From positions 1,488,001 to 1,552,000 of the forward strand of contig NZ_JACHBR010000001.1 of NCBI RefSeq assembly GCF_014200435.1: DNA of 64,000 bases, in the 5' to 3' direction. Positions 34,201-42,587 of the stretch are shown here, one piece after another (the first letter of the stretch is position 1; each line of letters starts with the position of its first letter). The notes beneath the pieces were generated by a model. The model saw only the letters and a program-made list of their open reading frames with translations. It did no database searches and was not told where the DNA came from. Source of the DNA: Sphaerisporangium krabiense (GTDB taxonomy: Bacteria; Actinomycetota; Actinomycetes; Streptosporangiales; Streptosporangiaceae). A program made the translations under genes and the position numbers.

Positions 34201-35366
34201 TCGCGGGCCTCGCGGGCGTGCTCGCCGCGCTGGACGCCGACCGGCTGCGCCACGTCGTGCTCTTCTCCTCGGTGGCCGGGTTCTTCGGCAACCAGGGGCA
34301 GGCCGACTACGCGATGGCCAACGAGGCGCTCAACCGCATCGCCTCCCGGCTGCGCGGCGCGCACCCCGGCGCGAGGGTGACCTCGATCAACTGGGGCGCG
34401 TGGGACGGCGGCATGGTCACCCCCGAGCTCGCCCGGCTCTTCGCCGAGCGCGGGGTGGACCTGATCCCGCTGGAGACCGGGGCGTGGATGTTCGCCGAGC
34501 AGTTCGACGCCGAGCGCGGCGGCGACCTGGTCTGCGTGATCGGCCCGGACAAGCCGCTGTCGGAGGCCGAGCCTCCGGCGCTGCCCGCGGGCGGGGTCAC
34601 GGTGACCCGGGACCTCGGCACGCTGGCCGGGGAGCCCGTGCTCGCGAGCCACTGGATCGGGAACCAGCCGGTGCTGCCCGCCACGGTGGCGCTCGGCGGG
34701 ATCCTCGCCACCGCCTGGGAGGCGACCGGCTCGCGGTCCGCCGCCGCCCGGGACTTCACCGTCCTGAAGGGCGTGGTGTTCGGCGCCGAGGCGCCCGAGG
34801 CCTTGCGGTTCACGCTCACGCCGGACGGCGAGGGCACGCGGGTCGAGGTGCGCGACGAGACCGGCCGTCCCCGCTACCGGGCGGTCGTGGACCACGCGGT
34901 CCCGGCTCCGGCGCCGGTGGGCGGCCTGCCCGCCCTCGACGCGGGCGAGGACTGCGCGGCCTACTCCGACGGCACCCTGTTCCACGGCGAGGTCCTGCGC
35001 GGCCTGCGCCGGGTGCTGGACCCGGGACGGCGCATGGTCCTGCGCGCCGAGCTTCCCCCCACCCCGTTCGCCGCCGGCGCCTACGGCACCGGCGACTACG
35101 ACCCGGTGCTCGCCGACCTGCTGCTGCAGGCCGTGCTGGTCTGGGTGCGCCGGCACACCGGCCAGGCCAGCCTGCCCGCGGGCGTGGGCCGCGCCGAGGT
35201 CCACGCGCCGATCCCGGCGGGCGAGCCCTTCCTCATCGTGGTCGACGAGGCCACCGTCAGCGGGCCGCTGGTGCGCTGCACGGTCACCGCGTGCGACGGC
35301 GACGGGCGGGTCCTCACCCGGTTCGCCGGGGTCCAGGCGATCTGCCGCGACGGCGTCGCGCAGTAA
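28194..35366 (+). CDS. PfaA-like PUFA synthase subunit with N-terminal thioesterase (TE-KS-AT-ACP-KR-DH)
   Basis: A 2390-residue multidomain synthase read as one uninterrupted frame. An alpha/beta thioesterase (about 20-300; nucleophile in G-W-S-F-G-G, His in G-D-H-Y-T-M) is followed by a ketosynthase (about 322-780; C524 in D-A-A-C-A-S-S, then H-G-T-G-T and G-H-T-K), an acyltransferase (about 880-1200; S978 in G-H-S-F-G-E) and a single ACP (S1575 in L-G-I-D-S-I-K-R). A PfaA-type ketoreductase (G-G-G-R-G-V-T-A near 1855) and a hotdog dehydratase-like region (about 2140-2385) complete it. An N-terminal TE on a PfaA protein is unusual. An internal ATG at 29119 could start a separate PfaA but has no good ribosome site. 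An N-G-H repeat linker separates AT and ACP. Confidence 0.9.
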   Translation: MRRPDRKPARTVSRVGSAPEDAPAVVLVHPGALPATVYAGLAAALSPGAALHVVNLEHVPEYFEAALRGGAPATSIPALAERIAADLRGQGLTAGRWCLAGWSFGGVVALELAGLLEERERPCALLALDSIAPVPEYTRLDGDLDDAGVLRWFAMYLGARRGVAVPLDGPLPDDREKGLREVLDRARAAGALRPDTTLPGLRKVLDTYLQGLVRNNRLAVACEPRRSPVPVVLVRPEHGLLDVPDPLGWGGLAEDLTVLGCPGDHYTMLHDREAVDRIAGTALDLLDDRAAAGPPAAGIATLSTGTDRVMDSENTSPTRTGDTPIAIVGLGALFPRSGDLREFWGNVVDAVDCIEDVPETHWRVEDHYDPDPKAPDKTYAKRGGFIPTVPFNPLEFGLPPNTLEVTDVLQLLSLVVAKQTLADAGAPGSEWYKPERTGVVLGITGANSLTQPLATRLQTPVLKEVVRSCGLTERDAEEIAAKFVKAFAPWEEHSFPGMLGNVVAGRVANRFDLGGTNCTVDAACASSLAAVHMAAAELISGRADLMLTGGCDAENTILMYLCFSKTPAFSKAGAIRPFDETADGTLIGEGLGMLALKRLADAERDGDRVYAVLRGIGTSSDGRYKSIYAPRKEGQMVALRRAYEDAGFGPEQVGLVECHGTGTPVGDLTEVGALREVFAAAGAGREAVALGSVKSQIGHTKAAAGAAGMIKTSLALYHKLLPPTINVTEPRGAMEFGSSPFYVNTRTRPWITDPARPLRRAAVSSFGFGGTNFHCVLEEHDPSGAALTVLHRTSRVHLWHGTDPEALLKAVQDDPAGLDDTAPVPAGHARLAVVARDEAELDRLRGQACARLAENPGVAAFELPGGAFYRRAAAAPGKVGALFAGQGSQYVSMAAEAALAVPPVRAAFDAAAAHFADAEPLGRVVFPPPAFDEDGRRRQDDALRRTDYAQPAIGAVSAGQYTFLKELGFAAEGALGHSFGEVTALWAAGSLTTEQFFRLARERGAAMAERGEGDDPGTMAAVPAGLPEVERLLDGHPDVVVCNVNAPDQIVVGGGRDAVAAFVEACAAAGVKASPLPVAAAFHTRYVTHAVERFASAVASAVVAPPAITVYADTEGASYGADTGENARVLVQQLARPVGFAPRVEQMYRDGYRVFVEFGPKKVLTGLVRRILADRPDVVALSADAGPGGDSDHALKQLAARLAVLGLPLTGFNRYTATAAEPPHSEGMTIQLNGVNYVPEARRREYRDALENGYTVEGTSAEGAATETAPATGQTNGHAANGHGSNGHVNNGHSANGHSSNGHGTNGHSSNGHGAGGHNGNGHPAPGAAPSVGAIAASHLAMHGEYLHSQLRLSERLTNLVEEGSRQDAGPSENTIAGITAVTEHSLAIGQSHVWASEVLRSFAQLETTMIAPDRAAGGDLAGPSLPQAVAPSYELRAIGSRPGAWPQEAETGYDGRNGNGHNGYAANGHQAQGHTATLAPAAPVAFAEAPVQAPAPAPVVETTPVATAPAPVAAAPAPAPAPAQAPVQAGAAPAAADAATVQAALLSIVAEKTGYPTDMLDPSMDVEADLGIDSIKRVEIMGALRESFPGSPSVSPERLAELRTLEDIVQFIAGAAAEPTGAEVVNGPKAEALPRIDRRQARLTRLPVPDRQEDAYRDAPLALVTGAGGPLADAVAARLRSAGWRTAGPDAAEDGLDLVLYLAPERVDGTPAALAALRETAMLARDTQRALESTAGRSAFVTVTRLDGRLGVTPNAGPTGDDGLATVALGGVSGLVKTLAIEAPTVFCRAIDVEAGLADERVAEIVLAELYDPRAGLREVGHTADGARWTTTLTGEGPQAAPVAPPGEGDLLVVTGGGRGVTAACVVELARRHGTGLLLLGRTPLADEPEWAREVPLDRLKAAIAAALKAGGAKVTPRDVEPRFQELKAQREIRTTLALVAEAGAAATYVPVDVTDPAAVRAALAPYRDRVAGVVHGAGVLADQLIVDKRPQDVDRVLGTKLAGLAGVLAALDADRLRHVVLFSSVAGFFGNQGQADYAMANEALNRIASRLRGAHPGARVTSINWGAWDGGMVTPELARLFAERGVDLIPLETGAWMFAEQFDAERGGDLVCVIGPDKPLSEAEPPALPAGGVTVTRDLGTLAGEPVLASHWIGNQPVLPATVALGGILATAWEATGSRSAAARDFTVLKGVVFGAEAPEALRFTLTPDGEGTRVEVRDETGRPRYRAVVDHAVPAPAPVGGLPALDAGEDCAAYSDGTLFHGEVLRGLRRVLDPGRRMVLRAELPPTPFAAGAYGTGDYDPVLADLLLQAVLVWVRRHTGQASLPAGVGRAEVHAPIPAGEPFLIVVDEATVSGPLVRCTVTACDGDGRVLTRFAGVQAICRDGVAQ
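32019..32162 (+). repeat. In-frame Asn-Gly-His repeat in the PfaA-like protein
   Basis: About twelve copies of N-G-H with two or three variable residues between them form a His-rich flexible linker between the AT and ACP parts; a second short patch occurs near 32565-32620, followed by an Ala/Pro-rich linker. Confidence 0.85.
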
Positions 35367-35397
35367 ACGCCCCTCGTTCGAGAGCGGATGGAGAGTC

Positions 35398-38300
35398 ATG
35401 TCCACGCCAGAGCATGTTGCGGATACCGGACAGGAACCCGTAGCGATCGTCGGGATCGCCTGCCTGCTGCCAGGCGCCGACACACCCGAGCAGTTCTGGG
35501 CCAACCTGCGGTCCGGGGTGGATCTGCGCCGCCCCGGCGGCCGCGAGATGTTCGGCACGGACGACGCCGTCCCCGGCGGGTGGGGTGACCCGGAGCACCG
35601 GGTCACCGCCACCCGGGGCGGGTTCGTCACCGAGCCGCCCATCGACCTGACCGGCCTGCGCGTCCCCGCGGCGACGCTGGACCGGCTGGACAAGGTGGTC
35701 CGGTGGCCCCTGCACACCGCCCGCCGCGCCCTGGCGGACGCCGGCATCGCCGAGGACGCCGCCGTCCTGGCGCGCACCGGCGTGATCCTGGGCAACTACG
35801 CCTTCCCGACCGAGACCTCGGTGCGCGCCTGCGTGCCGCTGGTCAGGAACGCGGTGACCGCCGGCCTGCGCCGCGCCGGCCTCGACCTGCCGGAGACCGC
35901 CGGGACGGCGACCGGGGAGGAACCCGCGGAGCTGTGGCCGTTCGGCCTCCCCGCGACCGTGGTGGCCGACGCCCTGGGTCTCGGCGGCGCCCGGCTGACC
36001 CTGGACGCGGCGTGCTCCTCCGCGCTCTACGCGCTGGCCCTGGCCCAGCGGCAACTGTCGACGGGCCGGGCCGACGTGATGCTCGCCGGCGCGGTGTGCG
36101 CGCCGGACCCCCTTCTCATCCACCTGTCCTTCTCCGACCTGAAGGCCTACCCCGCCGACGGGGTGAGCCAGCCGTTCGACGCCCGGTCGCAGGGCATCGT
36201 GACCGGGCAGGGCGCCGGGATCTTCGTGCTCAAGCGCCTGTCGGACGCCCGGCGGGACGGCGACCACGTCCACGCGGTGCTCGGCCCGATCGGGCTCAGC
36301 AACGACGGCGCGGGCGGGCACCTGCTCACCCCGCGCAAGGACGGCCAGGTCGAGGCGTACCGCCGCACGTACCTGGACCACGGCGTCGACCCGGCGCAGA
36401 TCGACTACATCGAGTGCCACGCCACCGGCACGCCGATCGGCGACAGCACCGAGCTGCGCGGCCTGGCCGAGTTCTTCGGCGGGCGCGGCGGGGTGCCGCC
36501 GCTCGGCTCGGTGAAGGCCAACGTCGGCCACCTGCTGACCGTGGCGGGCTTCACCAGCGTGCTCAAGGCGATCCTGGCGCTGCGGCACGGGATCATCCCG
36601 GCCACGCCGGGCGTCGCCGAGCCGCTGCGCCCGGCCGAGGCGCTGCCCGCCGCCGGCCGGGTCGTGGTGTCCGAGCGGCCCTGGCCGCTCCCCCGGGTCG
36701 AGCGCGACCCCGGCCACCGGGTGGCCGCGGTGTCGGCGTTCGGCTTCGGCGGCACCAACGCCCACGCGATCCTGACGACCGACGAGGCGGCCGGCGTCCT
36801 GCCCTCGGGCGGCGCCGCCACCGGCGGTCGGCTCGCCGTGGTCGGGCTCGGCCTGCGGGCCGGACCGCTGACCGGCGTCGCGGAATGGCGGCGCGCCGCG
36901 CGCACGGGCACGCCCGCGCTGGTGGAGCGTCCCGGGCACCGCTGGTACGGCCTGCAGGACGGCGACCCCGCGCCCGCCACCGGCGACCACGCCGGCGCGG
37001 CCGGGTACGCCGACACGATCGACGTGGACGCCCGCGCCTACCGCATCCCGCCGGGCGAGCTCGGCCACGCCAACCCGCAGCACCTGCTGCTGTTCGAGGC
37101 GGCCGAGCAGGCGCTCGCCGACGCCGGGTACGACGAGCGGCCGTCGGGGCGGCGCGCGAACCAGCTCCCGGAGCGGCGGGTGGCCGTGGTCGTCTCGATG
37201 GAGCTGGAGCCGCGCACCCACACCCACCGCGCGCGGTTCGACATCGGCGCCCACGTGCGGGCCGAGGTCGAGAGGTCCGGGCTGGCGCTGGACGACGAGG
37301 CCGTGGACCGGCTGGAGGCCGCGGTGCGCGGCGCGGTGCACGACCCGATCGGCGCCAACGAGGTGCTCAGCTACATCGGCAACATCATGGCCAGCCGCAT
37401 CTCCTCCTCCCGCAACCTCACCGGGCCGTCCTTCACGGTGGCCGCCGACGCCACCGGCGGCGCCCGCGCCCTGGAGGTCGCCCAGCTCCTGCTGCTCGAC
37501 CCGACGGTGGAGGCCGTCCTGGTCGGCGGGGTGGACCTGGCGGCGGGCATCGAGAACGTGGCCGCGAGGACGGCGCTCGCCCGGGCGGAGGGCGGCCTGC
37601 CGCCGGTGCCGGGCGACGCCGCCGCCGCGGTCGTGGTCACCCGGCCCGGCGACGCGCGCGGCCGGCGGGTCTACGCCACCATCGAGTCGATGGCGGTGTG
37701 CTCCGACCCGGCCGGTCCGGGGGCCGCGCTGGCCGCCGCCGCGGGCGCGAGCCTGTCCGCCGCGGGCCTCGGCCCGCAGGACGTGGACTACCTGGAGCTG
37801 GCCTCCCCGGCGACCCCCGAGGTCACGGGAACGCTGGCCGCCGCCTACCCGGCGGACGGCGGGGACGGCGAGGGCTGCCTGATCGGCGGCGCCGCCGCGC
37901 TCGCCGGGGACTCCCAGCAGGCGTCCGTGCTCACCGCCCTCGTCAACGCGGCCGGGTGGCTGCACACGGCCGAGCTGCCCGCCACCCCCGAGCCGCTGCG
38001 CGAGGCGCTGGACGGCCTGCCGCCGACCCGGCTCGAGGTGTCGGCGGACCCGGCGCCGTTCCTGCGCCGCGCGCACGACCGGCCGCGGATCGCCGCCGTG
38101 GCCGCCTGGGACGGCCGCGCGCTGGCGGGCGGCGACACCGCCGCCCACCTGGTGCTGGCCGGCGCGGACACCCGCGGCGCGGCGGTGGAGGCCGACTGGC
38201 GGGACGCCCCCGGCCACCTGATGCTCGCGGTCAGCGCCGACGACGCGGGCGCGATGACCGACCTGGTGCGCCAGTACCGGTCCGCGCTCGACCACGGCCG

Positions 38301-41300
38301 CGACCCGTGGGAGCTGGTCCGCGAGGCCGCGCCGCGCGGCGGGTCGCGGCGGTACACGGCGGTGCTGGTCGCCGCCGACGGGGAGCGGCTGCGCCGCGAG
38401 CTGGACGCCGCCGAGCGCGACCTGCCGTCCGTGCTGGCGAACGGCGGCGAGTGGGCGACCCCCGCGGGCAGCTTCTGCACCGCGCGCCCGGTCGGCGAGG
38501 GACGCGTCGCGTTCGTCTACCCCGGCGCCTTCACCGGCTACCCGGGCATGGACCGCGACCTGTTCCGCCTGTTCCCCGGCCTGCTGGAGCGCTTCGAGCG
38601 CGAGGCCGACCGGCCGCGCGACCGGTTCAAGCACCGCTGGCTGTACCCGCGCGGCTCCCGTCCCCTGGGGCGGCGCGACCTGATGCGGCACGAGGAGCGG
38701 CTGATCGACGAGATCCCCGTGCTGCTCGCCGCCGGCACCAACACGGCGGTGCTGCGCACCCAGCTCCTGCGCGACGTGCTCGGCGTCACCCCGCACGGCG
38801 GGTTCGGCTACAGCCTCGGGGAGAGCAGCATGCTCTTCGCGATGGACGTGTGGGCCGCCGCCGCCCGCGACGACGCCAAGCTCGCCGCCACGCCCCTGTT
38901 CCGCGACCGGCTGCGCGGCCCCAAGCACCTGGTCCGCGAGACGTGGGCGCTGCCCGAGGACACCCCGGACGCGCAGGTGTGGGCGAGCTACCTGCTGCTG
39001 GCCGGCCCCGAGGCGGTCGGCGCGGCGATGGAGGGCCTGGACCGCGTCTTCCTCACCCACGTCAACACCCCGGGCGAGGTGGTCGTCGGCGGCGACCCGG
39101 CGCAGATCCGCGAGCTGATCCGCCGGGCGGGCTGCCAGGCCGCCAAGGCCCCGGCCAACCACGTCATGCACTGCCCGATGGTCGACCCGGGCCTCGCCGA
39201 GCTGGCCGAGCTGAACCGGTACCACGCCGGCACGCCCCACCCGTCGCTCGAACTGCTGTCGGCCTTCGACTACGACACCGTCGACCCGGCGGACCTGGAG
39301 ACCGTGGCGACGCGGATCGCCTGGACGCTGCGCAGCACCATCGACTTCGCGCGCCTGACCCGCGTCGCGCACGACCGCGGCTTCCGGTTCTTCGTCGAGG
39401 TCGGCCCCGGCGCGACCTGCACCCGCTGGATCGGCGAGACCCTCGCCGGCCTGCCGCACGTGGCCGTCTCGGTGGACCGCCGGCACACCTCGGTGAGCGG
39501 CGCGCTGGCCCAGGCCCTGGCCCGGCTGGCGAGCCACGGCCTGCCCGTGGACCTCGGACGGCTGCTGGGCGGCGCCGAGCAGGCGGGCGCGGCGCCGGCG
39601 GAGCGGCGGCTGATCCGCACCGTCCCGTGCGGCGGCGAGTCGATCGTCGAGCGGGTCGCCGACCGTGCCACCCCCGTTCTCGACCGTGCCACCCCTGTTC
39701 TCGCGACGGCCGGGCACGACGCCCCGGTCGCCGCCGACGCCGAGGAGGCGCCTGCCGTCATGCCCGACCCGATCGTCTACTGGCCCGAGGACATGACCGT
39801 CTGGGACCTCGACGCCGAGGACGTCATCACGCTCGAAGGCGAGCCGTTCGTCTTCGTCCCCGACCCGCCCGCGCCCCAGGCGGTGCCCGCGCCGGCGCCC
39901 GTCCCCTTCGCCGCGCCCACGGGCCGGCACGAGACCCCGGTCCGCCGGGTGCGTCCCCCGCGCGCCGGGTCCTGGAACCCGCGCGGGCGCCGCCCGGCAC
40001 CCGAGGCCCTGACCGGCACCGTGGCGTCCATGGCGGCCTGGGTCGCCGAGGCGCACCGCGCCGCGCTGCGCGCCCACGACGCGATCCTCGACGGCGCGGT
40101 CACGCGGCTCGAACTCGCCACGTCCGGCACCGTCACCGCCCTTCCCCCCGTGCCGCCCGCGGGCGGCGACCTGCCGGAGGGGCCGCGGCCGGTGCTGGAC
40201 GAGGCCGACCTGCTGGAGTTCGCCACCGGCGAGGTGGCCAACGTGTTCGGCCCGGCGTTCGCCGAGGTGGACGCCTACCCCACCCGCACCCGGCTGCCCG
40301 CGCCGCCCTACCACTTCGTCACCCGCGTGACCGCGCTGGAGGGCCGCACGGGCGTGTTCGAGCCGTCGTCGATCACCACCGAGTACGACGTGCCCGCCGG
40401 GGCCTGGTACGGCGTGGACGGCCTGGTGCCGTGCGCGGTGACCATCGAGGCCGGGCAGTGCGACCTGCTGCTGATCAGCTACCTCGGCATCGACCAGCGC
40501 CACCGCGGCGACCGCGTCTACCGGCTGCTGGACAGCAAGCTGGTCTTCCACGGCCCGCTGCCGCGCGAGGGCCAGACCCTGCGGTACGAGATCAAGATCA
40601 AGCGGTTCGTGTGGAACGGCGACGCGCTGCTGTTCTTCTTCGGCTACAAGTGCTACGCCGACGGCGAGCTGATCCTGGAGCTGCTCGACGCCTGCGCCGG
40701 CTACTTCACCCAGGCCGAGCTGGACAACTCCCTCGGCGTGGTGCTGTCGGAGTCCGACAAGGCCCGGCGCGCCGCGCTGGAGCGGACCTGGTTCAAGCCG
40801 CTGGCCCGCACCGAGCGCACCGCGCTGAGCGGCGCCGACCTGGCGCTGCTCGCCGAGGGGCGCCGCGCGGAGGTGTTCGGCCCGCAGTACGACCAGGGCG
40901 ACGCCAACCCGTCGGTGCGGCTGCCCGGCGAGATGCTCCGCATGATCGACGAGATCCCGTCGATCGACCGCCTCGGCGGGCCGTGCGGGCTCGGCGAGCT
41001 GACCGCCGTCAAGCGGCTCGAACCGGACGGCTGGTACTTCACCTGCCACTTCCCCGGCGACCCCGTGCTGGCCGGCTCGCTGGTGGCCGAGGGCGCGGTG
41101 CAGCTCCTGCAGACGTACGCGATGTACCTGGGCATGAACCTGGTGCTGCCGGACGCCGAGTTCCAGTCGGTGCCGGGGCTGCAGACCGAGGTCAAGGTGC
41201 GCGGGCAGATCACCCCGGGCACGAGCGAGATCCGCTACCAGGCGGAGATCATCGGGCTGACCCTGCTCCCCCGGCCCACCGTGATCGCCGACATCACCGT

Positions 41301-42582
41301 GTACGACGGCGACAAGCCGATCGTGGCGATGCGCAACTTCGGCGTCCAGCTCCGCGAGAAGCCGGGCGCGCCCTACCGTCCCGGCCCGGGCGGGGTGCCC
41401 GAGGACCTGGGCAGGCGCAACGCCAAGGGCGAGATCGCGTTCATCAACGAGCTGCACCTGGCGCACGCCGCCAAGGGCGACCTCGGCACCGCGATGGGCC
41501 CGGAGTTCGACGTCTACCGCGACCGCAGGGCGCCGCACATCCCGAACGGCGACTTCCAGTTCGTCGACCGGATCATGGCGCTGGAGGGCACGCGGGGCAG
41601 GCTGACGCCCGGCGCGAAGATGGTCACCGAGTACGACTCGCCGCCCGAGGCCTGGTACTACGCCGACAGCCCGACCGGCGGCATGCCGAACGCCGTGCTC
41701 ATGGAGACCTCGCTGCAGGCGGCCATCCTGTGCGGCTACTACCTGGGCGCGACGCTGGCCAGCCCCGAGGACGAGTTCGCGATCCGCAACCTGGACGGCA
41801 AGGCCACCCTGGTCCGCGACGTGGACCTGCGCGGCAAGACCATCAGGCAGCGGACGACCATGCTGTCCAGCCAGGCGGTCACCGGGGCGACGCTGCAGAG
41901 CTTCCGGTACGAGCTGCTGGCCGACGACGAGGTGTTCTACGCCGGCGAGTCGCTGTTCGGCTACTTCACCGAGGCGGCGCTGAGCAACCAGGTCGGCCTG
42001 GACTCCGGCAGGTACGTCGCGCCGTGGCTGGAGGAGCAGACCGGCCTCGACCCGGCCCGGGTGCGCCGGCTGGAGCTCCCCGCCGGCGACTCCCGGCGGG
42101 AGCGGCGGCCAGGGCTGCGGCTCGGCGACGGGCACCTGGGCCTGGTCGACGAGGTGACGCTGGTCGCCGACGGCGGCGCGCACGGCAAGGGCTACCTGTT
42201 CGGCCGCCGCGCCATCAACCCCGCCGACTGGTACTTCACCTGCCACTTCCACCGCGACCCCGTGATGCCAGGGTCGCTCGGCGTGGAGTCGGTGCTCCAG
42301 GGCCTGCAGGCCTTCGTGATCGAGACCGGCCTCGCCGACGACATCCCCGGCGCGCGGTTCGCCTCCGCGGTGGACGTGCCCATGGGCTGGAAGTACCGCG
42401 GCCAGATCCTGCGCGAGGACCGCGAGATGACGTTCGACCTGCACGTCAAGGAGGTCCGCCGCGAGGAGGACCGCCTGGTCGTCATCGCCGACGCCAGCGT
42501 GTGGAAGCCGGGGCTGCGCATCTACGAGCTGACCGATGTGGCCATCGAGGTCCGGGCCGGCGCGTCCGGCCGGGAGGAGTGA
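35398..42582 (+). CDS. PfaC-like PUFA synthase subunit (KS-CLF-AT-DH-DH)
   Basis: A 2394-residue synthase. The first ketosynthase (10-470) is active-looking, with C206 in D-A-A-C-S-S, then H-A-T-G-T-P and N-V-G-H. The second (480-880) lacks the cysteine and has A-D-A-T-G-G near 685, so it is a chain-length-factor-like domain. An acyltransferase of the PfaB type follows (about 1025-1420, S1139 in G-Y-S-L-G-E). The C-terminal third holds two double-hotdog FabA-like dehydratases with catalytic histidines H1884 (F-T-C-H-F-P-G-D-P) and H2283 (F-T-C-H-F-H-R-D-P). Standard marine clusters keep the AT in a separate PfaB; fusion here recalls myxobacterial pfa3 and thraustochytrid subunits. A GAGCGG sequence lies 17 bp before ATG 35398, and 31 bp separate it from the PfaA-like stop. 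Confidence 0.92.
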   Translation: MSTPEHVADTGQEPVAIVGIACLLPGADTPEQFWANLRSGVDLRRPGGREMFGTDDAVPGGWGDPEHRVTATRGGFVTEPPIDLTGLRVPAATLDRLDKVVRWPLHTARRALADAGIAEDAAVLARTGVILGNYAFPTETSVRACVPLVRNAVTAGLRRAGLDLPETAGTATGEEPAELWPFGLPATVVADALGLGGARLTLDAACSSALYALALAQRQLSTGRADVMLAGAVCAPDPLLIHLSFSDLKAYPADGVSQPFDARSQGIVTGQGAGIFVLKRLSDARRDGDHVHAVLGPIGLSNDGAGGHLLTPRKDGQVEAYRRTYLDHGVDPAQIDYIECHATGTPIGDSTELRGLAEFFGGRGGVPPLGSVKANVGHLLTVAGFTSVLKAILALRHGIIPATPGVAEPLRPAEALPAAGRVVVSERPWPLPRVERDPGHRVAAVSAFGFGGTNAHAILTTDEAAGVLPSGGAATGGRLAVVGLGLRAGPLTGVAEWRRAARTGTPALVERPGHRWYGLQDGDPAPATGDHAGAAGYADTIDVDARAYRIPPGELGHANPQHLLLFEAAEQALADAGYDERPSGRRANQLPERRVAVVVSMELEPRTHTHRARFDIGAHVRAEVERSGLALDDEAVDRLEAAVRGAVHDPIGANEVLSYIGNIMASRISSSRNLTGPSFTVAADATGGARALEVAQLLLLDPTVEAVLVGGVDLAAGIENVAARTALARAEGGLPPVPGDAAAAVVVTRPGDARGRRVYATIESMAVCSDPAGPGAALAAAAGASLSAAGLGPQDVDYLELASPATPEVTGTLAAAYPADGGDGEGCLIGGAAALAGDSQQASVLTALVNAAGWLHTAELPATPEPLREALDGLPPTRLEVSADPAPFLRRAHDRPRIAAVAAWDGRALAGGDTAAHLVLAGADTRGAAVEADWRDAPGHLMLAVSADDAGAMTDLVRQYRSALDHGRDPWELVREAAPRGGSRRYTAVLVAADGERLRRELDAAERDLPSVLANGGEWATPAGSFCTARPVGEGRVAFVYPGAFTGYPGMDRDLFRLFPGLLERFEREADRPRDRFKHRWLYPRGSRPLGRRDLMRHEERLIDEIPVLLAAGTNTAVLRTQLLRDVLGVTPHGGFGYSLGESSMLFAMDVWAAAARDDAKLAATPLFRDRLRGPKHLVRETWALPEDTPDAQVWASYLLLAGPEAVGAAMEGLDRVFLTHVNTPGEVVVGGDPAQIRELIRRAGCQAAKAPANHVMHCPMVDPGLAELAELNRYHAGTPHPSLELLSAFDYDTVDPADLETVATRIAWTLRSTIDFARLTRVAHDRGFRFFVEVGPGATCTRWIGETLAGLPHVAVSVDRRHTSVSGALAQALARLASHGLPVDLGRLLGGAEQAGAAPAERRLIRTVPCGGESIVERVADRATPVLDRATPVLATAGHDAPVAADAEEAPAVMPDPIVYWPEDMTVWDLDAEDVITLEGEPFVFVPDPPAPQAVPAPAPVPFAAPTGRHETPVRRVRPPRAGSWNPRGRRPAPEALTGTVASMAAWVAEAHRAALRAHDAILDGAVTRLELATSGTVTALPPVPPAGGDLPEGPRPVLDEADLLEFATGEVANVFGPAFAEVDAYPTRTRLPAPPYHFVTRVTALEGRTGVFEPSSITTEYDVPAGAWYGVDGLVPCAVTIEAGQCDLLLISYLGIDQRHRGDRVYRLLDSKLVFHGPLPREGQTLRYEIKIKRFVWNGDALLFFFGYKCYADGELILELLDACAGYFTQAELDNSLGVVLSESDKARRAALERTWFKPLARTERTALSGADLALLAEGRRAEVFGPQYDQGDANPSVRLPGEMLRMIDEIPSIDRLGGPCGLGELTAVKRLEPDGWYFTCHFPGDPVLAGSLVAEGAVQLLQTYAMYLGMNLVLPDAEFQSVPGLQTEVKVRGQITPGTSEIRYQAEIIGLTLLPRPTVIADITVYDGDKPIVAMRNFGVQLREKPGAPYRPGPGGVPEDLGRRNAKGEIAFINELHLAHAAKGDLGTAMGPEFDVYRDRRAPHIPNGDFQFVDRIMALEGTRGRLTPGAKMVTEYDSPPEAWYYADSPTGGMPNAVLMETSLQAAILCGYYLGATLASPEDEFAIRNLDGKATLVRDVDLRGKTIRQRTTMLSSQAVTGATLQSFRYELLADDEVFYAGESLFGYFTEAALSNQVGLDSGRYVAPWLEEQTGLDPARVRRLELPAGDSRRERRPGLRLGDGHLGLVDEVTLVADGGAHGKGYLFGRRAINPADWYFTCHFHRDPVMPGSLGVESVLQGLQAFVIETGLADDIPGARFASAVDVPMGWKYRGQILREDREMTFDLHVKEVRREEDRLVVIADASVWKPGLRIYELTDVAIEVRAGASGREE

Positions 42583-42587
42583 ACCCC

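Noticed and set aside
28155-35795. A 2546-codon open frame on the minus strand opposite the PfaA-like gene, and a similar one opposite PfaC (35314-42444)
   Set aside because: Both are low-complexity Arg/Gly/His-rich shadows created by GC-rich third codon positions of the sense genes; no domain is seen and they oppose clear multidomain enzymes.
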